A DNA stretch of 64,000 nucleotides from Sporosarcina sp. Marseille-Q4063. Its GTDB lineage: Bacteria; Bacillota; Bacilli; Bacillales_A; Planococcaceae. The stretch covers positions 3,405,001-3,469,000 of the forward strand of contig NZ_CP070502.1 of NCBI RefSeq assembly GCF_018309085.1, written 5' to 3'. Shown here one piece after another: positions 29,157 to 38,315 of this stretch. The notes below the pieces were generated by a model, which saw nothing but the letters and a program-made list of their open reading frames with translations, was not told the origin of the DNA and ran no database searches. How positions within the stretch are numbered: the stretch's first letter is position 1; the number at the start of each line of letters is the position of its first letter. Position numbers and translations under genes: made by a program.

Positions 29157-29304
29157 AGGTACCTGTGCAAGACACTATTCGAAAAATACACTACAATTGC
29201 ATAAAATGAAAAGGGGATATCGACTAAATAACGCTTTGTCGATTTCCCCTTGGCTTTTTATCCAAAGTCCTGAATTGTCATAATTGCACCATGCACAGGT
29301 ACCT
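29157..29304. repeat. Inverted-repeat-bounded element (possible MITE)
   Basis: AGGTACCTGTGCA (29157-29169) and its exact reverse complement (29292-29304) bound 122 bases. In the middle is a second hairpin, AAGGGGATATCGAC/GTCGATTTCCCCTT (about 29211-29252). There is no open frame. This could be a small non-autonomous transposable element or a long structured 3' region for the minus-strand gal operon. Clear target duplications are not visible. Confidence 0.55.
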
Positions 29305-29356
29305 CTTTAATTTAGAAATCTTTAGTAACCAAATCAAGTTAGACATTTCCAACTAA

Positions 29357-29398
29357 AGAAACATCAATAATCTATCAAGTTTAAACCAGCGCCGAAGC
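29357..29398 (+). repeat. Remnant of the 96-bp structured repeat
   Basis: The left flank AGAAACATCAATAATCTATC, shared with the copies before 43688 and 59705, is joined almost directly to CCAGCGCCGAAGC, the right arm of that repeat. Both arms of the full repeat begin with AGCG/CCAGCG, so deletion between them would give this structure. Confidence 0.6.
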
Positions 29399-29443
29399 GA
29401 ATTTAATAGAGGTTTCTCTGTACAATCTATTTAGCTTGAAGCA

Positions 29444-30610
29444 TTACAACGGATCAAATAAATCAACTAAAAGTAAAGCAACAGCACCCTTAAGCGTCGC
29501 ATCATCACCAAGTTTCGAGACTGATATAGCTGTTTGTTTAGCCTTTGGCGTTAACGCACGGTTTTCTATGGATTTACGAATCTCTGGTAAAATCAGTTTC
29601 CCGGATTTTGTTACGCCTCCGCTAAGAACAATCTTTTCAGGGTTTATAATATGGATAAGATTTGTTAGTCCAACTCCAATTATTTCTCCTGTTTCCTTAA
29701 ATACCGATGCGATATTTTCATCGCCAATCACTGCTAATTCATAAATCTGTTCTCCGGATAAATCATGTTGATTCTTAGTTATAAACTTTTGTGCGCGTCT
29801 AGCAATGGCGGGTCCAGTGATAAATGTTTGCAAGCACCCCGGGTTGCCGCATTCACAAACCTCACCATTTAAATCAATCGTCATATGGCCGACTTCTCCG
29901 GCTATATCGTGTGAACCGTGATACAAGTTCCCGTTCATGACAAGTCCGGCCCCGACACCTCTACCGATATTGACAACTAACATGCTTTCAAGTGGACCGT
30001 GGTCTCCGAACCAAGATTCTCCCAATGCGATAGCACGTGCGTCATTTTCAACTTTCACATCTAAATCAAATTCCTTTTCCAATTCTTCTTTGATTGGGAT
30101 ATTTTTCAAACCTAAAATAGGTGCCACCAGCGATGTTCCAGTTTCAACTTCGACAACACCATGCATGGCGACCCCTATTCCGATAATTTTATCGTTGGAT
30201 GTAGGGGAGCCGCCTATACAAGTTCGAATGCATTCTTTGAGAATCGTCAGGAACTGTTTATTGGTAATCGAGGTTGTTAATTTATTAGAAGACCTATTGC
30301 TAATTTTGCCTGATAAATCCGCCATGACACACTCAATCATATCTGGGCCGATATCCACACCGACAATCGAGAACGCTGAGTTATCGATTAGAAGCATTGT
30401 CGGCTTTCGGCCACCTTGCGATTTCCCAAGTTCACTTTCTTTCACGATTCCTTGTTCAATTAACTCTTTCACATTGCTACTCACTGTTGGTGGTGTTAGT
30501 TTTGTTTCCTTAGCAATTTGCGCTCTCGAAATTGGTGCATCCGTCCGTATTTTATTTAAAATAATAGATTTATTTACTGATTTCATCCATTGAAAGGTAC
30601 CTTGTCGCAT
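29444..30610 (-). CDS. ROK-family transcriptional repressor
   Basis: 388 residues. An N-terminal winged HTH (ISRAQIAKETKLTPPTVSSN, about 28-47) precedes a ROK sugar-binding domain with VGVDIGP, the END active-site-like segment, and the zinc motif CECGNPGCLQ. AAAGGAG is the ribosome site. It is the last gene of the galK-galE-galT-galM cluster on the same strand and probably represses it through the palindrome at the galK promoter (35362-35374). Confidence 0.9.
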   Translation of the reverse strand: MRQGTFQWMKSVNKSIILNKIRTDAPISRAQIAKETKLTPPTVSSNVKELIEQGIVKESELGKSQGGRKPTMLLIDNSAFSIVGVDIGPDMIECVMADLSGKISNRSSNKLTTSITNKQFLTILKECIRTCIGGSPTSNDKIIGIGVAMHGVVEVETGTSLVAPILGLKNIPIKEELEKEFDLDVKVENDARAIALGESWFGDHGPLESMLVVNIGRGVGAGLVMNGNLYHGSHDIAGEVGHMTIDLNGEVCECGNPGCLQTFITGPAIARRAQKFITKNQHDLSGEQIYELAVIGDENIASVFKETGEIIGVGLTNLIHIINPEKIVLSGGVTKSGKLILPEIRKSIENRALTPKAKQTAISVSKLGDDATLKGAVALLLVDLFDPL

Positions 30611-30622
30611 AACAAATCTCCT

Positions 30623-31657
30623 TTAATCTATTTTAAATGTAAACACGGTTTGTTTTTCGTATGTTTCATCTGCCTTCAGAATGACTGTAGGAAATCCTTC
30701 ATGATGCAAGGAGGCGGGGGCCGCTTGGGTTTCAAAACATACGCCTAAATACTTTTCGGAATTTCTTTCAGCTAGCTCAAAACCTTCTTCAAGATTAGTT
30801 GATGTGTACATAACTACGCCAGGCTGATTCGTTTTAATAGTCATCATGCGGCCACTTGTTTTTTCTCTTACAATCATTTGCTCGTCATTGGTTTGATTGA
30901 AAATGAAATAATGATCATAACCATTCTTTGCAACAAGGTTTTGCTCGTAAGTGGATTCAATCCCGTCAGCAATTTTTCGACCCTGACGAAAATCAAATGG
31001 CGTATCAGTCACATCAATCTTTTTCCCAGTTGGAATCAATTCCATATCAAGTTCTACAAACTCATCGCTGTTCATTGTAACGATATGATTTTGGACAGTA
31101 TCGGCTAAATTACCACTCAAATTAAAATAAGAATGATTGGTTATTGTTAATGCTGTTGTCTTATCTGTCGTGGCGGAATAATCAATGATAAGTTCATTGT
31201 GATTCGTCAATGTATAGATGACTGTCGTATTCAAATTACCAGGATATCCACCGTCGCCATCTTCACTTGAATGCGTCAATTTTACGCCGACTGTGTGGGC
31301 TGTTTGGAAGGTGGCAGCTTCCCAAATGATTTGATTAAAGCCACCTGGTCCGCCATGTAAATGATGCCTTCCCTCATTTGATTCCAAAGAATAGGTTTCA
31401 TCATTAATGGTAAAACTCGCATCTTGAATTCTTCCTGCAACACGACCAGTAATCGCGCCGAAGTAATTCGGATTTTGTTCGTAATCGGGCAGGTTTTTAT
31501 AGCCGAGTACGACATTTTCAAAAACACCACTTCGATTGGGAACGAGAATTTCAGTAATGATACCACCGAAGTTCAATAAACTAACGCGCATCCCGTTGTC
31601 ATTCGTTATTTTATAGTGTTGCCAACCATTCTTAGTTTTTTCTATCTCTATTTTCAT
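30623..31657 (-). CDS. galM: Aldose 1-epimerase (mutarotase)
   Basis: 344 residues. Catalytic His lies in TNHSYFNLSG and the catalytic Glu in VCFETQAAP near the C-terminus; GAITGRVAGRI is the usual family segment. It interconverts alpha- and beta-galactose so that galactokinase has its substrate. It lies 11 bases after galT and before the ROK regulator. Confidence 0.95.
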   Translation of the reverse strand: MKIEIEKTKNGWQHYKITNDNGMRVSLLNFGGIITEILVPNRSGVFENVVLGYKNLPDYEQNPNYFGAITGRVAGRIQDASFTINDETYSLESNEGRHHLHGGPGGFNQIIWEAATFQTAHTVGVKLTHSSEDGDGGYPGNLNTTVIYTLTNHNELIIDYSATTDKTTALTITNHSYFNLSGNLADTVQNHIVTMNSDEFVELDMELIPTGKKIDVTDTPFDFRQGRKIADGIESTYEQNLVAKNGYDHYFIFNQTNDEQMIVREKTSGRMMTIKTNQPGVVMYTSTNLEEGFELAERNSEKYLGVCFETQAAPASLHHEGFPTVILKADETYEKQTVFTFKID

Positions 31658-31668
31658 CCTATTGGCCC

Positions 31669-33147
31669 CTATTCATTTAATCTGTCGATAAACCTTTCAT
31701 AATCAGCTTTCACCTTGAAAACGCCTGCATCTTTGAGGACCCTAGCGAACTTGTTTCCAAGTTCTTTTTCTATGATTGATTCAATTTCTTCTATATTAGA
31801 TATTTCACCGTAGTTCTTTTTCATCTGATCTACCCAGTCGTTATGATAAGGGGCTACTTCACTAGGTTGACCTAGTAAGTATTTCTTGATTTCCTCTAAT
31901 TCATCCTTCAGGCGTGCGGGTAAAACCGCGAGTCCCATTACTTCAATCAAGCCGATGTTTTCTTTCTTTATATGATGGACATCTTCATGAGGATGGAAAA
32001 TTCCAAGCGGATGCTCATCAGTTGTTCTGTTGTTTCGAAGGACTAGATCGAGTTCGAATAATCCGTCCCGCATGCGCGCAATCGGCGTAATCGTATTATG
32101 CGGAGTGTCGCCGCTAAACGCAAGAATGGCGGCATCTTCGTCACTATAACCTTTCCATGCAGTCAGAACGTAATCGGCAGCATCTACTAAAGTCTGGATG
32201 TCGGCGCTTTGCAATCGAATCGTTGATAACGGCCAATCCAAGACAGATGCAGTTATGTTCGGAAACTTTTCAAATTGAAATGAAAAAGCATTTTTAGCTC
32301 GAGTCATCGGAAATTCGTATCTTCCTGCTTGGTAATGATCGTGACTTAAAATAGACCCGCCGACGATTGGTAAATCAGCATTTGAACCAATAAAATAATG
32401 CGGGAATTTTTCTATAAACGCCAGCAATCGTTCAAAAGATTCTTTACTAATCTTCATATTCCGATGCTCGCCGCATAGTACGATACTATGTTCGTTATAA
32501 TAAACATACGGTGAATATTGCAAGTACCAGTTTTCATTTCCAAGCGGAATTTCAACGATGCGATGATTTGCTCTCGCAGGATAGGCTGTGCGTCCTTCAT
32601 AGCCTTCGTTTTCAATGCATAATAAACATTTCGGATAATTTATATCGCTTTTCAATTCAAGTTCCCGTTTAATTTGTTCGGGATCTTTTTCAGGTTTTGA
32701 CATATTGATTGTAATATCCATTTCACCATAGATTGTTTCGGCTTTAAAATGAATGTTTTTCTGAATGCGATTCATCTGAATATAGTTGCTGTTTTTACTT
32801 AATTCGTAAAAATAGTCTGTTGCATCTTGTGGTGATTTTTCATATTTGTTTTGGAACGTGCTATTAATAACGGAAGGTCTAGCCACAAAGCAGTTCATAA
32901 TGTTTGCTGAGAGAATTTCTTTATCGTCAAAAACATTCTCGATTACATTACTTTCAACTGCATAAGAAATAATTTTTTTGAGTAGATTCGGGATTGTGTC
33001 CTCTGTATTGTTGTTATTTGTTTCAGGAAAAGATTCTAGATTGAGCAGGGCAAGTACTTGGTTGCGTACATAAATCTGATCTGCTTCTTCGATTAACTTT
33101 GTATCGATTCCTTTTTGAATCAAACCACTAATATGTTGGTAAATCAT
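31669..33147 (-). CDS. galT: UDP-glucose--hexose-1-phosphate uridylyltransferase, Firmicutes type
   Basis: 492 residues, the length of the type 2 GalT of Firmicutes. NEGYEGRTAYPARANHR and GSILSHDHYQAGRYEFPM (active-site His pair) are diagnostic. It exchanges UMP between UDP-glucose and galactose-1-phosphate. Its ATG abuts the galE stop; galK, galE, galT and galM form one minus-strand operon. Confidence 0.96.
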   Translation of the reverse strand: MIYQHISGLIQKGIDTKLIEEADQIYVRNQVLALLNLESFPETNNNNTEDTIPNLLKKIISYAVESNVIENVFDDKEILSANIMNCFVARPSVINSTFQNKYEKSPQDATDYFYELSKNSNYIQMNRIQKNIHFKAETIYGEMDITINMSKPEKDPEQIKRELELKSDINYPKCLLCIENEGYEGRTAYPARANHRIVEIPLGNENWYLQYSPYVYYNEHSIVLCGEHRNMKISKESFERLLAFIEKFPHYFIGSNADLPIVGGSILSHDHYQAGRYEFPMTRAKNAFSFQFEKFPNITASVLDWPLSTIRLQSADIQTLVDAADYVLTAWKGYSDEDAAILAFSGDTPHNTITPIARMRDGLFELDLVLRNNRTTDEHPLGIFHPHEDVHHIKKENIGLIEVMGLAVLPARLKDELEEIKKYLLGQPSEVAPYHNDWVDQMKKNYGEISNIEEIESIIEKELGNKFARVLKDAGVFKVKADYERFIDRLNE

Positions 33148-34146
33148 TTACTTCACATCCTTTTCAAAGCCGTTTGGGTTGGCAACATGCCAGTTCCAAG
33201 CATCTTCGATAATATTTTCGATAGAAGTCCGAGTCGGTTTCCAGCCTAGTATGGTTGAAGCTTTTTCCGAACTCGCGACTAGCGTGCTCGGATCTCCCGC
33301 GCGGCGCTCTCCTGACTTTTCAGGTATCTCTTTTCCAGTCACTTTACGTGCGGCATCAATCATTTCTTTCACAGAGAATCCCTGATTGCTTCCAAGATTG
33401 AAAATATCACTTTTCCCGCCTTTGTTTAAATAGTTTAGCGCTAAAAGATGCGCATTGATAAGGTCTTCGACGTGGACATAGTCACGAATGCAAGTACCAT
33501 CAGGCGTGTCGTAATCCTCACCGAAAACAGTAATATGAGAACGTTTGCCGAGTGCAACTTCTAATATGATAGGCACTAAGTGCGTTTCCGGACGATGATC
33601 TTCACCGATTTCACCAGATTCCCGAGCCCCTGCAACGTTGAAATAACGTAAGGAAACATATTGAATTCCGTATGCTTGGTCGCACCATTTCATCATTTTC
33701 TCCATCGCTAATTTCGTTTCCCCATACGCATTCGTTGGGTTCGTTCTGACTTCTTCAGTAATTGGTATCGTGTCTGGTTCGCCGTAAGTTGCGGCTGTTG
33801 ACGAAAAGACGATTTTCTTAACGCTGAATTCATTCATTACTTGTAATAAAACCTGTGTTCCGTAAACGTTGTTATCGAAGTATTCGAGCGGTTTTTCCAT
33901 TGATTCGCCGACAAGTGAATTTGCAGCAAAATGAACGACGGCGTCAATCGATTCCTTTTCAAAGACATCCCGCATAAATTCGATGTTGCGAATATCACCT
34001 TCGTAAAATGTTGCGTCAGGATGAATTGCTTTTCGATTACCGGTTTGAAGGTTATCGATAATAATGACGTCTAATTTTTGGTCGATGAGTTGGTAAACGG
34101 CATGAGAACCGATATATCCGGCCCCGCCTAAAACTAATACACTCAT
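33148..34146 (-). CDS. galE: UDP-glucose 4-epimerase
   Basis: 332 residues from the ATG at 34146 ([15 protein letters not shown]). A longer GTG-initiated frame to 34155 is unlikely: AGAGGAG is 8 bases from this ATG, and the ATG overlaps the galK stop (AAATGAG). NAD-binding GGAGYIGS (7-14) and the YxxxK pair in [12 protein letters not shown] are present. Leloir pathway, cytoplasmic. Confidence 0.96.
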   Translation of the reverse strand: MSVLVLGGAGYIGSHAVYQLIDQKLDVIIIDNLQTGNRKAIHPDATFYEGDIRNIEFMRDVFEKESIDAVVHFAANSLVGESMEKPLEYFDNNVYGTQVLLQVMNEFSVKKIVFSSTAATYGEPDTIPITEEVRTNPTNAYGETKLAMEKMMKWCDQAYGIQYVSLRYFNVAGARESGEIGEDHRPETHLVPIILEVALGKRSHITVFGEDYDTPDGTCIRDYVHVEDLINAHLLALNYLNKGGKSDIFNLGSNQGFSVKEMIDAARKVTGKEIPEKSGERRAGDPSTLVASSEKASTILGWKPTRTSIENIIEDAWNWHVANPNGFEKDVK

Positions 34147-35327
34147 TTCGCACACTCCTCTGTAATTTCTTTTGCCCCGTCACCAATTGTTGCTACGTAG
34201 AAAGATGGCGGGTAACCTATTTTAGTAGTGTAGATATTGTCTAGATTGTTTTTAAAATTATCGATTTGATCTTTTTCGACGATTGCGATGGCACAACCGC
34301 CAAATCCTGCGCCGGTCATGCGTGCACCGATAACCCCCGGTTGCTCCCATGCTGCACTTACAATGGTATCTAGTTCAAGTCCGGTAACTTCATAGTCGAC
34401 TTGAAGCGATTTATGCGATTCATTCATTAATTCGCCAAAAGCATCAAGATCACCAAGTTCAAGTTTTTTAGCGGCTTCAATCGTTCGTTGGTTTTCATAC
34501 ACTGCATGTTTTGCACGTTTTTGGTTGACTTCATTGTTAATCAAGTGTTTGTGCTGTTCAAATTCTTCATTAGTCAGATCGCCAAAACTGTGAATGGAAA
34601 GTTCTGTTTGCAAATCCGCTAACGCTTGCTCGCATTGAGTACGGCGTTCATTGTATTTAGAGCCCGCTAGTGTCCGTTGTTTATTGGTGTTAATAATGAT
34701 AATCACATGGTTATCGAGTTTTATCGGCGCGTATTGATAGTCGAGCGTTTGGCTGTTTAATAGAATGGCATGATCACTTTTGCCTTTTCCAACGGCGAAT
34801 TGATCCATAATCCCGCTATTGACACCGATATAATCGTTTTCAACTTTTTGACCGATTTGAATCATCTTGATGCGGTCGATTACCAAGTCGAATAACCCTT
34901 CAAGTACAACACCAGTAACCATTTCAATTGAAGCAGAAGAGGAGAGTCCGGCACCGTTCGGGATGTTTCCGTAAAATAAGATATCCATTCCCCTAGTTAT
35001 TTCGAAGCCGCTTTCTCGGATAAATTTAATCATCCCTTTAGGGAAGTTCGCCCAATTATGTGCGTCATCATAATCCAGGTTATTTAAATCACATTCAATG
35101 ATCCCGGAGTCTGGGAAGTTTAATGAATAAAACCGCAGTTTTTGGTCATCACGAGTTTGCGCGAGTGCATAGGTGCCGAATGATATGGAAGCAGGGAAGA
35201 CGTGCCCTCCGTTATAATCCGTATGTTCACCAATCAGGTTTATCCGCCCAGGTGCAAAAAATATACGTGGTGTATTCGTATTATCGAATATCGTTTGAAA
35301 CTCATGAAGCAAGTCGGGATTTTTCAA
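34143..35327 (-). CDS. galK: Galactokinase
   Basis: 394 residues from a TTG start with GTAGGAGG upstream. The galactokinase signature [20 protein letters not shown] (27-46) and the GHMP ATP loop [12 protein letters not shown] are intact, and [12 protein letters not shown] is the third GHMP motif. It phosphorylates galactose released by enzymes such as the GH35 beta-galactosidase in this window. First gene of the gal operon. Confidence 0.96.
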   Translation of the reverse strand: MKNPDLLHEFQTIFDNTNTPRIFFAPGRINLIGEHTDYNGGHVFPASISFGTYALAQTRDDQKLRFYSLNFPDSGIIECDLNNLDYDDAHNWANFPKGMIKFIRESGFEITRGMDILFYGNIPNGAGLSSSASIEMVTGVVLEGLFDLVIDRIKMIQIGQKVENDYIGVNSGIMDQFAVGKGKSDHAILLNSQTLDYQYAPIKLDNHVIIIINTNKQRTLAGSKYNERRTQCEQALADLQTELSIHSFGDLTNEEFEQHKHLINNEVNQKRAKHAVYENQRTIEAAKKLELGDLDAFGELMNESHKSLQVDYEVTGLELDTIVSAAWEQPGVIGARMTGAGFGGCAIAIVEKDQIDNFKNNLDNIYTTKIGYPPSFYVATIGDGAKEITEECAK

Positions 35328-35361
35328 TTGTAATGCCTCCTACAGAACTTAATAAATTAAT

Positions 35362-35374
35362 TTAACTAAGTTAA
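35362..35374. promoter_or_regulatory. Candidate ROK operator at the galK promoter
   Basis: TTAACTAAGTTAA is a palindrome around one central base, lying immediately downstream of the -10 box. The adjacent operon encodes a ROK repressor, a family whose operators are AT-rich palindromes with TTAG/CTAA or GTTTG/CAAAC arms. Confidence 0.5.
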
Positions 35375-35402
35375 GTGTACGGGAGTTTTTAGAAATATTC
35401 AA
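35374..35402 (-). promoter_or_regulatory. galK promoter
   Basis: On the minus strand: -35 TTGAAT (35402-35397), a 17-base spacer, -10 TACACT (35379-35374). This is the best sigma-A-type match upstream of galK. Confidence 0.65.
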
Positions 35403-35487
35403 CAAGAAACGCTCTTTTTGCTTAGGTAACGGGAATGATGATAGTATTAGGTAGTGATTTTTTTCAACAACTCAGGAGATGTTTAGC

Positions 35488-36417
35488 ATGAAGAAGTATT
35501 TAACGAAAAAGTGGTCTGTTGTTACGATTGCCATTTTTTGTTCGATTTTATGGGGGAGCGCGTTCCCTGTTTTAAAGGTTAGTTACGAAGAATTGCAAAT
35601 GGTTCCCGAAGATACGATTGCCAAAGTCGTGTTTGCGGGTATGCGATTTTTATTGGCAGGGTTGATATTGTTAGTAGGCGTATTTTTTATTAACCGAAAA
35701 GCATTGTATGTGTCACGAAAACAAATTCCAATATTGATTGTCTTCGGAATGACGCAAACCGCTTTGCAATATTTCTTCTTTTATAATGGCCTTGCTAAAA
35801 CGACAGGAATGAAAGGCGCGATTCTTGCATCAAGCGGTACATTTTTCACGGTCATGTTGGCGCATTACTTCTATGTCAATGATCGGATGAATTGGCAAAA
35901 GACAATTGGTTTAATCGCTGGTTTTGCAGGCATCGTCGTTGCCAATTGGGGCTCAGGGTTTCAACTAAGTTTTCAAATAACGGGTGAGGGTTATATGATA
36001 TTGGCTGCCTTAACCGGAGCCGTCGGGACGATTATGGCGAAGGAGATGGCGGTGGGCATCCATCCTTTTGCTTTGACAGGTTGGCAATTAACGATTGGAT
36101 CCGTGCTCATGCTAGTCATTGGATTACCTCAACTACAGGAAAATGCAATGACGTTTACGCCATTGGGCTGGGGATTGTTCATCTATTCCGCACTTCTATC
36201 AGCGGCCGCATTCGCATTGTGGTATTCCATTTTAAAGTATAACAAAGCCGGAGAAATCAGCATTTATAAATTCGCAACACCTGTTTCTGGGGCTATTTTG
36301 TCAGCGCTATTTATTCCAGGAGAGAATTTAACGTTACTAATCATCGGGGCGTTAGTCCTTGTCGCTGTTGGATTTATTGCGATTAATTATAAACCTAAGC
36401 GGGCTGCTGATAATTAA
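35488..36417 (+). CDS. EamA/DMT-family transporter
   Basis: 309 residues from the ATG at 35488; an ATG nine bases earlier overlaps the CAGGAG site. Ten hydrophobic segments and two EamA repeats (WGSAFPVLKVSYEEL near residue 24; the second half from about 165) are visible. Substrate unknown: metabolite or sugar-derivative export or import. It is not obviously tied to the flanking gal and uxaC operons, and a GC-rich repeat follows it. Confidence 0.88.
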   Translation: MKKYLTKKWSVVTIAIFCSILWGSAFPVLKVSYEELQMVPEDTIAKVVFAGMRFLLAGLILLVGVFFINRKALYVSRKQIPILIVFGMTQTALQYFFFYNGLAKTTGMKGAILASSGTFFTVMLAHYFYVNDRMNWQKTIGLIAGFAGIVVANWGSGFQLSFQITGEGYMILAALTGAVGTIMAKEMAVGIHPFALTGWQLTIGSVLMLVIGLPQLQENAMTFTPLGWGLFIYSALLSAAAFALWYSILKYNKAGEISIYKFATPVSGAILSALFIPGENLTLLIIGALVLVAVGFIAINYKPKRAADN

Positions 36418-36488
36418 GTAATCACTATAATTATTAGTGCTGTCCTTTGGTGGTGGCAATAAATAACACACCTAATAAAGTGAAAGTA

Positions 36489-36618
36489 GTTGATTGTAGT
36501 GGAGGGTGGCGACTCCCGCGGAAAAAAGCGAGACAGTCGAGACCCTGGACAGAGCGTAGCGAAGGAAGCGGCTCGACGCTCGCCCGCAGGAAAGCGTCCG
36601 CCCGCAACGGAAATCAAC
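36489..36618 (-). repeat. GC-rich structured repeat, copy B (inverted)
   Basis: Same unit as 28993-29122 in the opposite orientation, ends GTTGATT and AATCAAC. Its inner stem reads TCGAG/CTCGA where copy A has CCGAG/CTCGG, a compensatory change. It lies between the EamA gene and a terminator. Open frames across it are not genes. Confidence 0.9.
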
Positions 36619-36631
36619 GGTTCATCTATCA

Positions 36632-36672
36632 CCGATTACTTGAAAAATGAACATTCAAGTAATCGGTTTTTA
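36632..36672 (+). terminator. Rho-independent terminator
   Basis: A 13-bp perfect stem CCGATTACTTGAA/TTCAAGTAATCGG followed by TTTTTATTC. It terminates transcription from the EamA gene after repeat B. Confidence 0.85.
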
Positions 36673-36743
36673 TTCTACCTAAAAAAGCCTATCCAAATCT
36701 AATAAACTATCACACGATTAAAAACTCTCTCTATATAATAGAC

Positions 36744-36772
36744 TTGAAAACTAAAGCGTTTACATTTACTAT
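36744..36772 (+). promoter_or_regulatory. uxaC promoter
   Basis: -35 TTGAAA (36744-36749), 17-base spacer, -10 TACTAT (36767-36772). A cre-like site fills the spacer and a ROK-type operator lies about 20 bases downstream. Confidence 0.7.
36751..36764 (-). promoter_or_regulatory. cre-like site in the uxaC promoter
   Basis: On the minus strand TGTAAACGCTTTAG matches cre except the last two bases. Its position between -35 and -10 would allow CcpA to block RNA polymerase. Confidence 0.5.
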
Positions 36773-36792
36773 AGACAATAGAGAGTTAATGT

Positions 36793-36811
36793 GTTTGTTT
36801 GACAAACAAAC
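36793..36811. promoter_or_regulatory. XylR/ROK-type operator before uxaC
   Basis: GTTTGTTTG, central A, CAAACAAAC: a perfect 19-base palindrome, with further AGAGTTA/ACTCT flanks. The arms match the known Bacillus XylR operator pattern (GTTTGTTT...AAACAAAC). The likely binder is the ROK repressor encoded at 39822-40985 or the one at 29444. Confidence 0.7.
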
Positions 36812-36872
36812 TAACTCTACCGACGTTGTTATCTATAAATTTACATAAATATAAATTGAAGGGTTGGTAATT

Positions 36873-38270
36873 ATGAAAACTTTTATCACAGATGATTTTC
36901 TGTTGTACAATGAAACAGCAAAAGAGTTATTTCATGGTACTGCAAAAGATTTACCAATTATCGATTATCACAACCACTTAAATCAACATGAAATCTTGGC
37001 GGATAAAAACTTCACGAATTTATCCGAAATCTGGTTGGGCGGGGACCACTATAAGTGGAGAGCGATGCGTGCAAATGGTGTCGATGAGTCCTTCATAACA
37101 GGCAATAAAAGCGATTATGAAAAGTTCTTAGAATGGTCGAAAACAGTTCCGAAAACATTCGGTAATCCATTGTATCACTGGACGCATTTAGAACTTAAAC
37201 ATTATTTTGGTATCGATGAGCTTCTCAATGAAAAGACGGCACCTGCAATTTGGGAAGAAGCGAATAAAAAATTGGCGACAAAAGAGATGTCCATCAGATC
37301 ATTGCTGAAAAAAGATAAAGTAGAATTTTTAGGAACGACGGATGATCCGACAGATGATTTGGCGAGCCATAAAGCGCTTCATGATGAAGGCTTTGAAATT
37401 AGAGTATCGCCTTCATTCCGACCGGATAAAGGACTTAATCTTGAGCGTGAAGAATTTTTTGGCTGGCTCGAGAAACTTGGTCAAGTCACGAATACTTCGA
37501 TTGAAACGTATGACCAATTATTGGATGCGTTAGCAAGTCGCGTTGATTATTTCGATGAACATGGATGCCGTGCTTCTGACCACGGAATTGACGTGATGTT
37601 TTTTGAAGAAGCGACGAAAGAAGAAGCTGCAGCTGTTTTCCAAAAGCGTTTAAATGGTGAAGCTTTGAGTGCGAAAGAAATTGAACAGTATAAAACGTTT
37701 ACTTTGGTGACATTGGGCGAATTGTATGCCGAAAAAGGTTGGGCAATGCAACTTCATTTAAGTGCGCTTAGAAATAACAACACGAGAATGTTCAATATAC
37801 TAGGACCGGATACTGGATTTGATTCGATCGGTGATGTCTTAATTGCCAATAAAGTGTCGAACTTCTTGGATGCGCTCGAAGGTAAAGATAAGTTGCCGAA
37901 AACAATTCTTTATAGCTTAAATGCGAATGATAATAATGTGCTTGCGTCAATGGCTGGAAATTATCAAAGTTCTGAAATTGCTGGAAAAGTACAATTCGGT
38001 ACAGCTTGGTGGTTTAATGATACAATTGACGGTATGGAAGAACAGATGAAAACCTTAGCGAATATCGGTTTGATTAGTAATTTTGTCGGTATGTTAACTG
38101 ACTCAAGAAGTTTCCTTTCATTCCCGAGACATGAATATTTCAGAAGAATTCTTTGTAATTTACTCGGCACATGGGTTGAAGAACATAAAGTACCGAAAGA
38201 TATGGCACTCCTTGAGCAGTATGTAACGGATATTTGTTACGAAAATTCAAAGCGTTATTTCGGATTATAA
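36873..38270 (+). CDS. uxaC: Glucuronate/galacturonate isomerase
   Basis: 465 residues from the ATG at 36873 (GAAGGG nine bases upstream); a TTG at 36864 is in frame but badly spaced. DYHNHLNQHEI near the N-terminus provides the metal-binding His pair typical of UxaC, and the length is normal. It converts galacturonate to tagaturonate, or glucuronate to fructuronate. The next pathway enzymes (UxaB/UxaA or UxuB/UxuA) are not in the window. gnd follows 45 bases later. Confidence 0.95.
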   Translation: MKTFITDDFLLYNETAKELFHGTAKDLPIIDYHNHLNQHEILADKNFTNLSEIWLGGDHYKWRAMRANGVDESFITGNKSDYEKFLEWSKTVPKTFGNPLYHWTHLELKHYFGIDELLNEKTAPAIWEEANKKLATKEMSIRSLLKKDKVEFLGTTDDPTDDLASHKALHDEGFEIRVSPSFRPDKGLNLEREEFFGWLEKLGQVTNTSIETYDQLLDALASRVDYFDEHGCRASDHGIDVMFFEEATKEEAAAVFQKRLNGEALSAKEIEQYKTFTLVTLGELYAEKGWAMQLHLSALRNNNTRMFNILGPDTGFDSIGDVLIANKVSNFLDALEGKDKLPKTILYSLNANDNNVLASMAGNYQSSEIAGKVQFGTAWWFNDTIDGMEEQMKTLANIGLISNFVGMLTDSRSFLSFPRHEYFRRILCNLLGTWVEEHKVPKDMALLEQYVTDICYENSKRYFGL

Positions 38271-38315
38271 GTTTCTCCATATAAATCAAGTTCGATCAGG
38301 AAGGAAGTAAAGTAT

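Noticed and set aside
28939-29191. Overlapping 60-61 codon frames on the minus strand
   Set aside because: They lie in repeat copy A, and the same peptides recur at other copies; the frames follow from GC-rich palindromic sequence and have no ribosome site.
29937-30593. 218-codon plus-strand frame
   Set aside because: Antisense to the well-supported ROK repressor; composition is that of a shadow frame.
36414-36702. Three frames of 67-72 codons on both strands
   Set aside because: All cross repeat copy B and its terminator; no ribosome site or domain.
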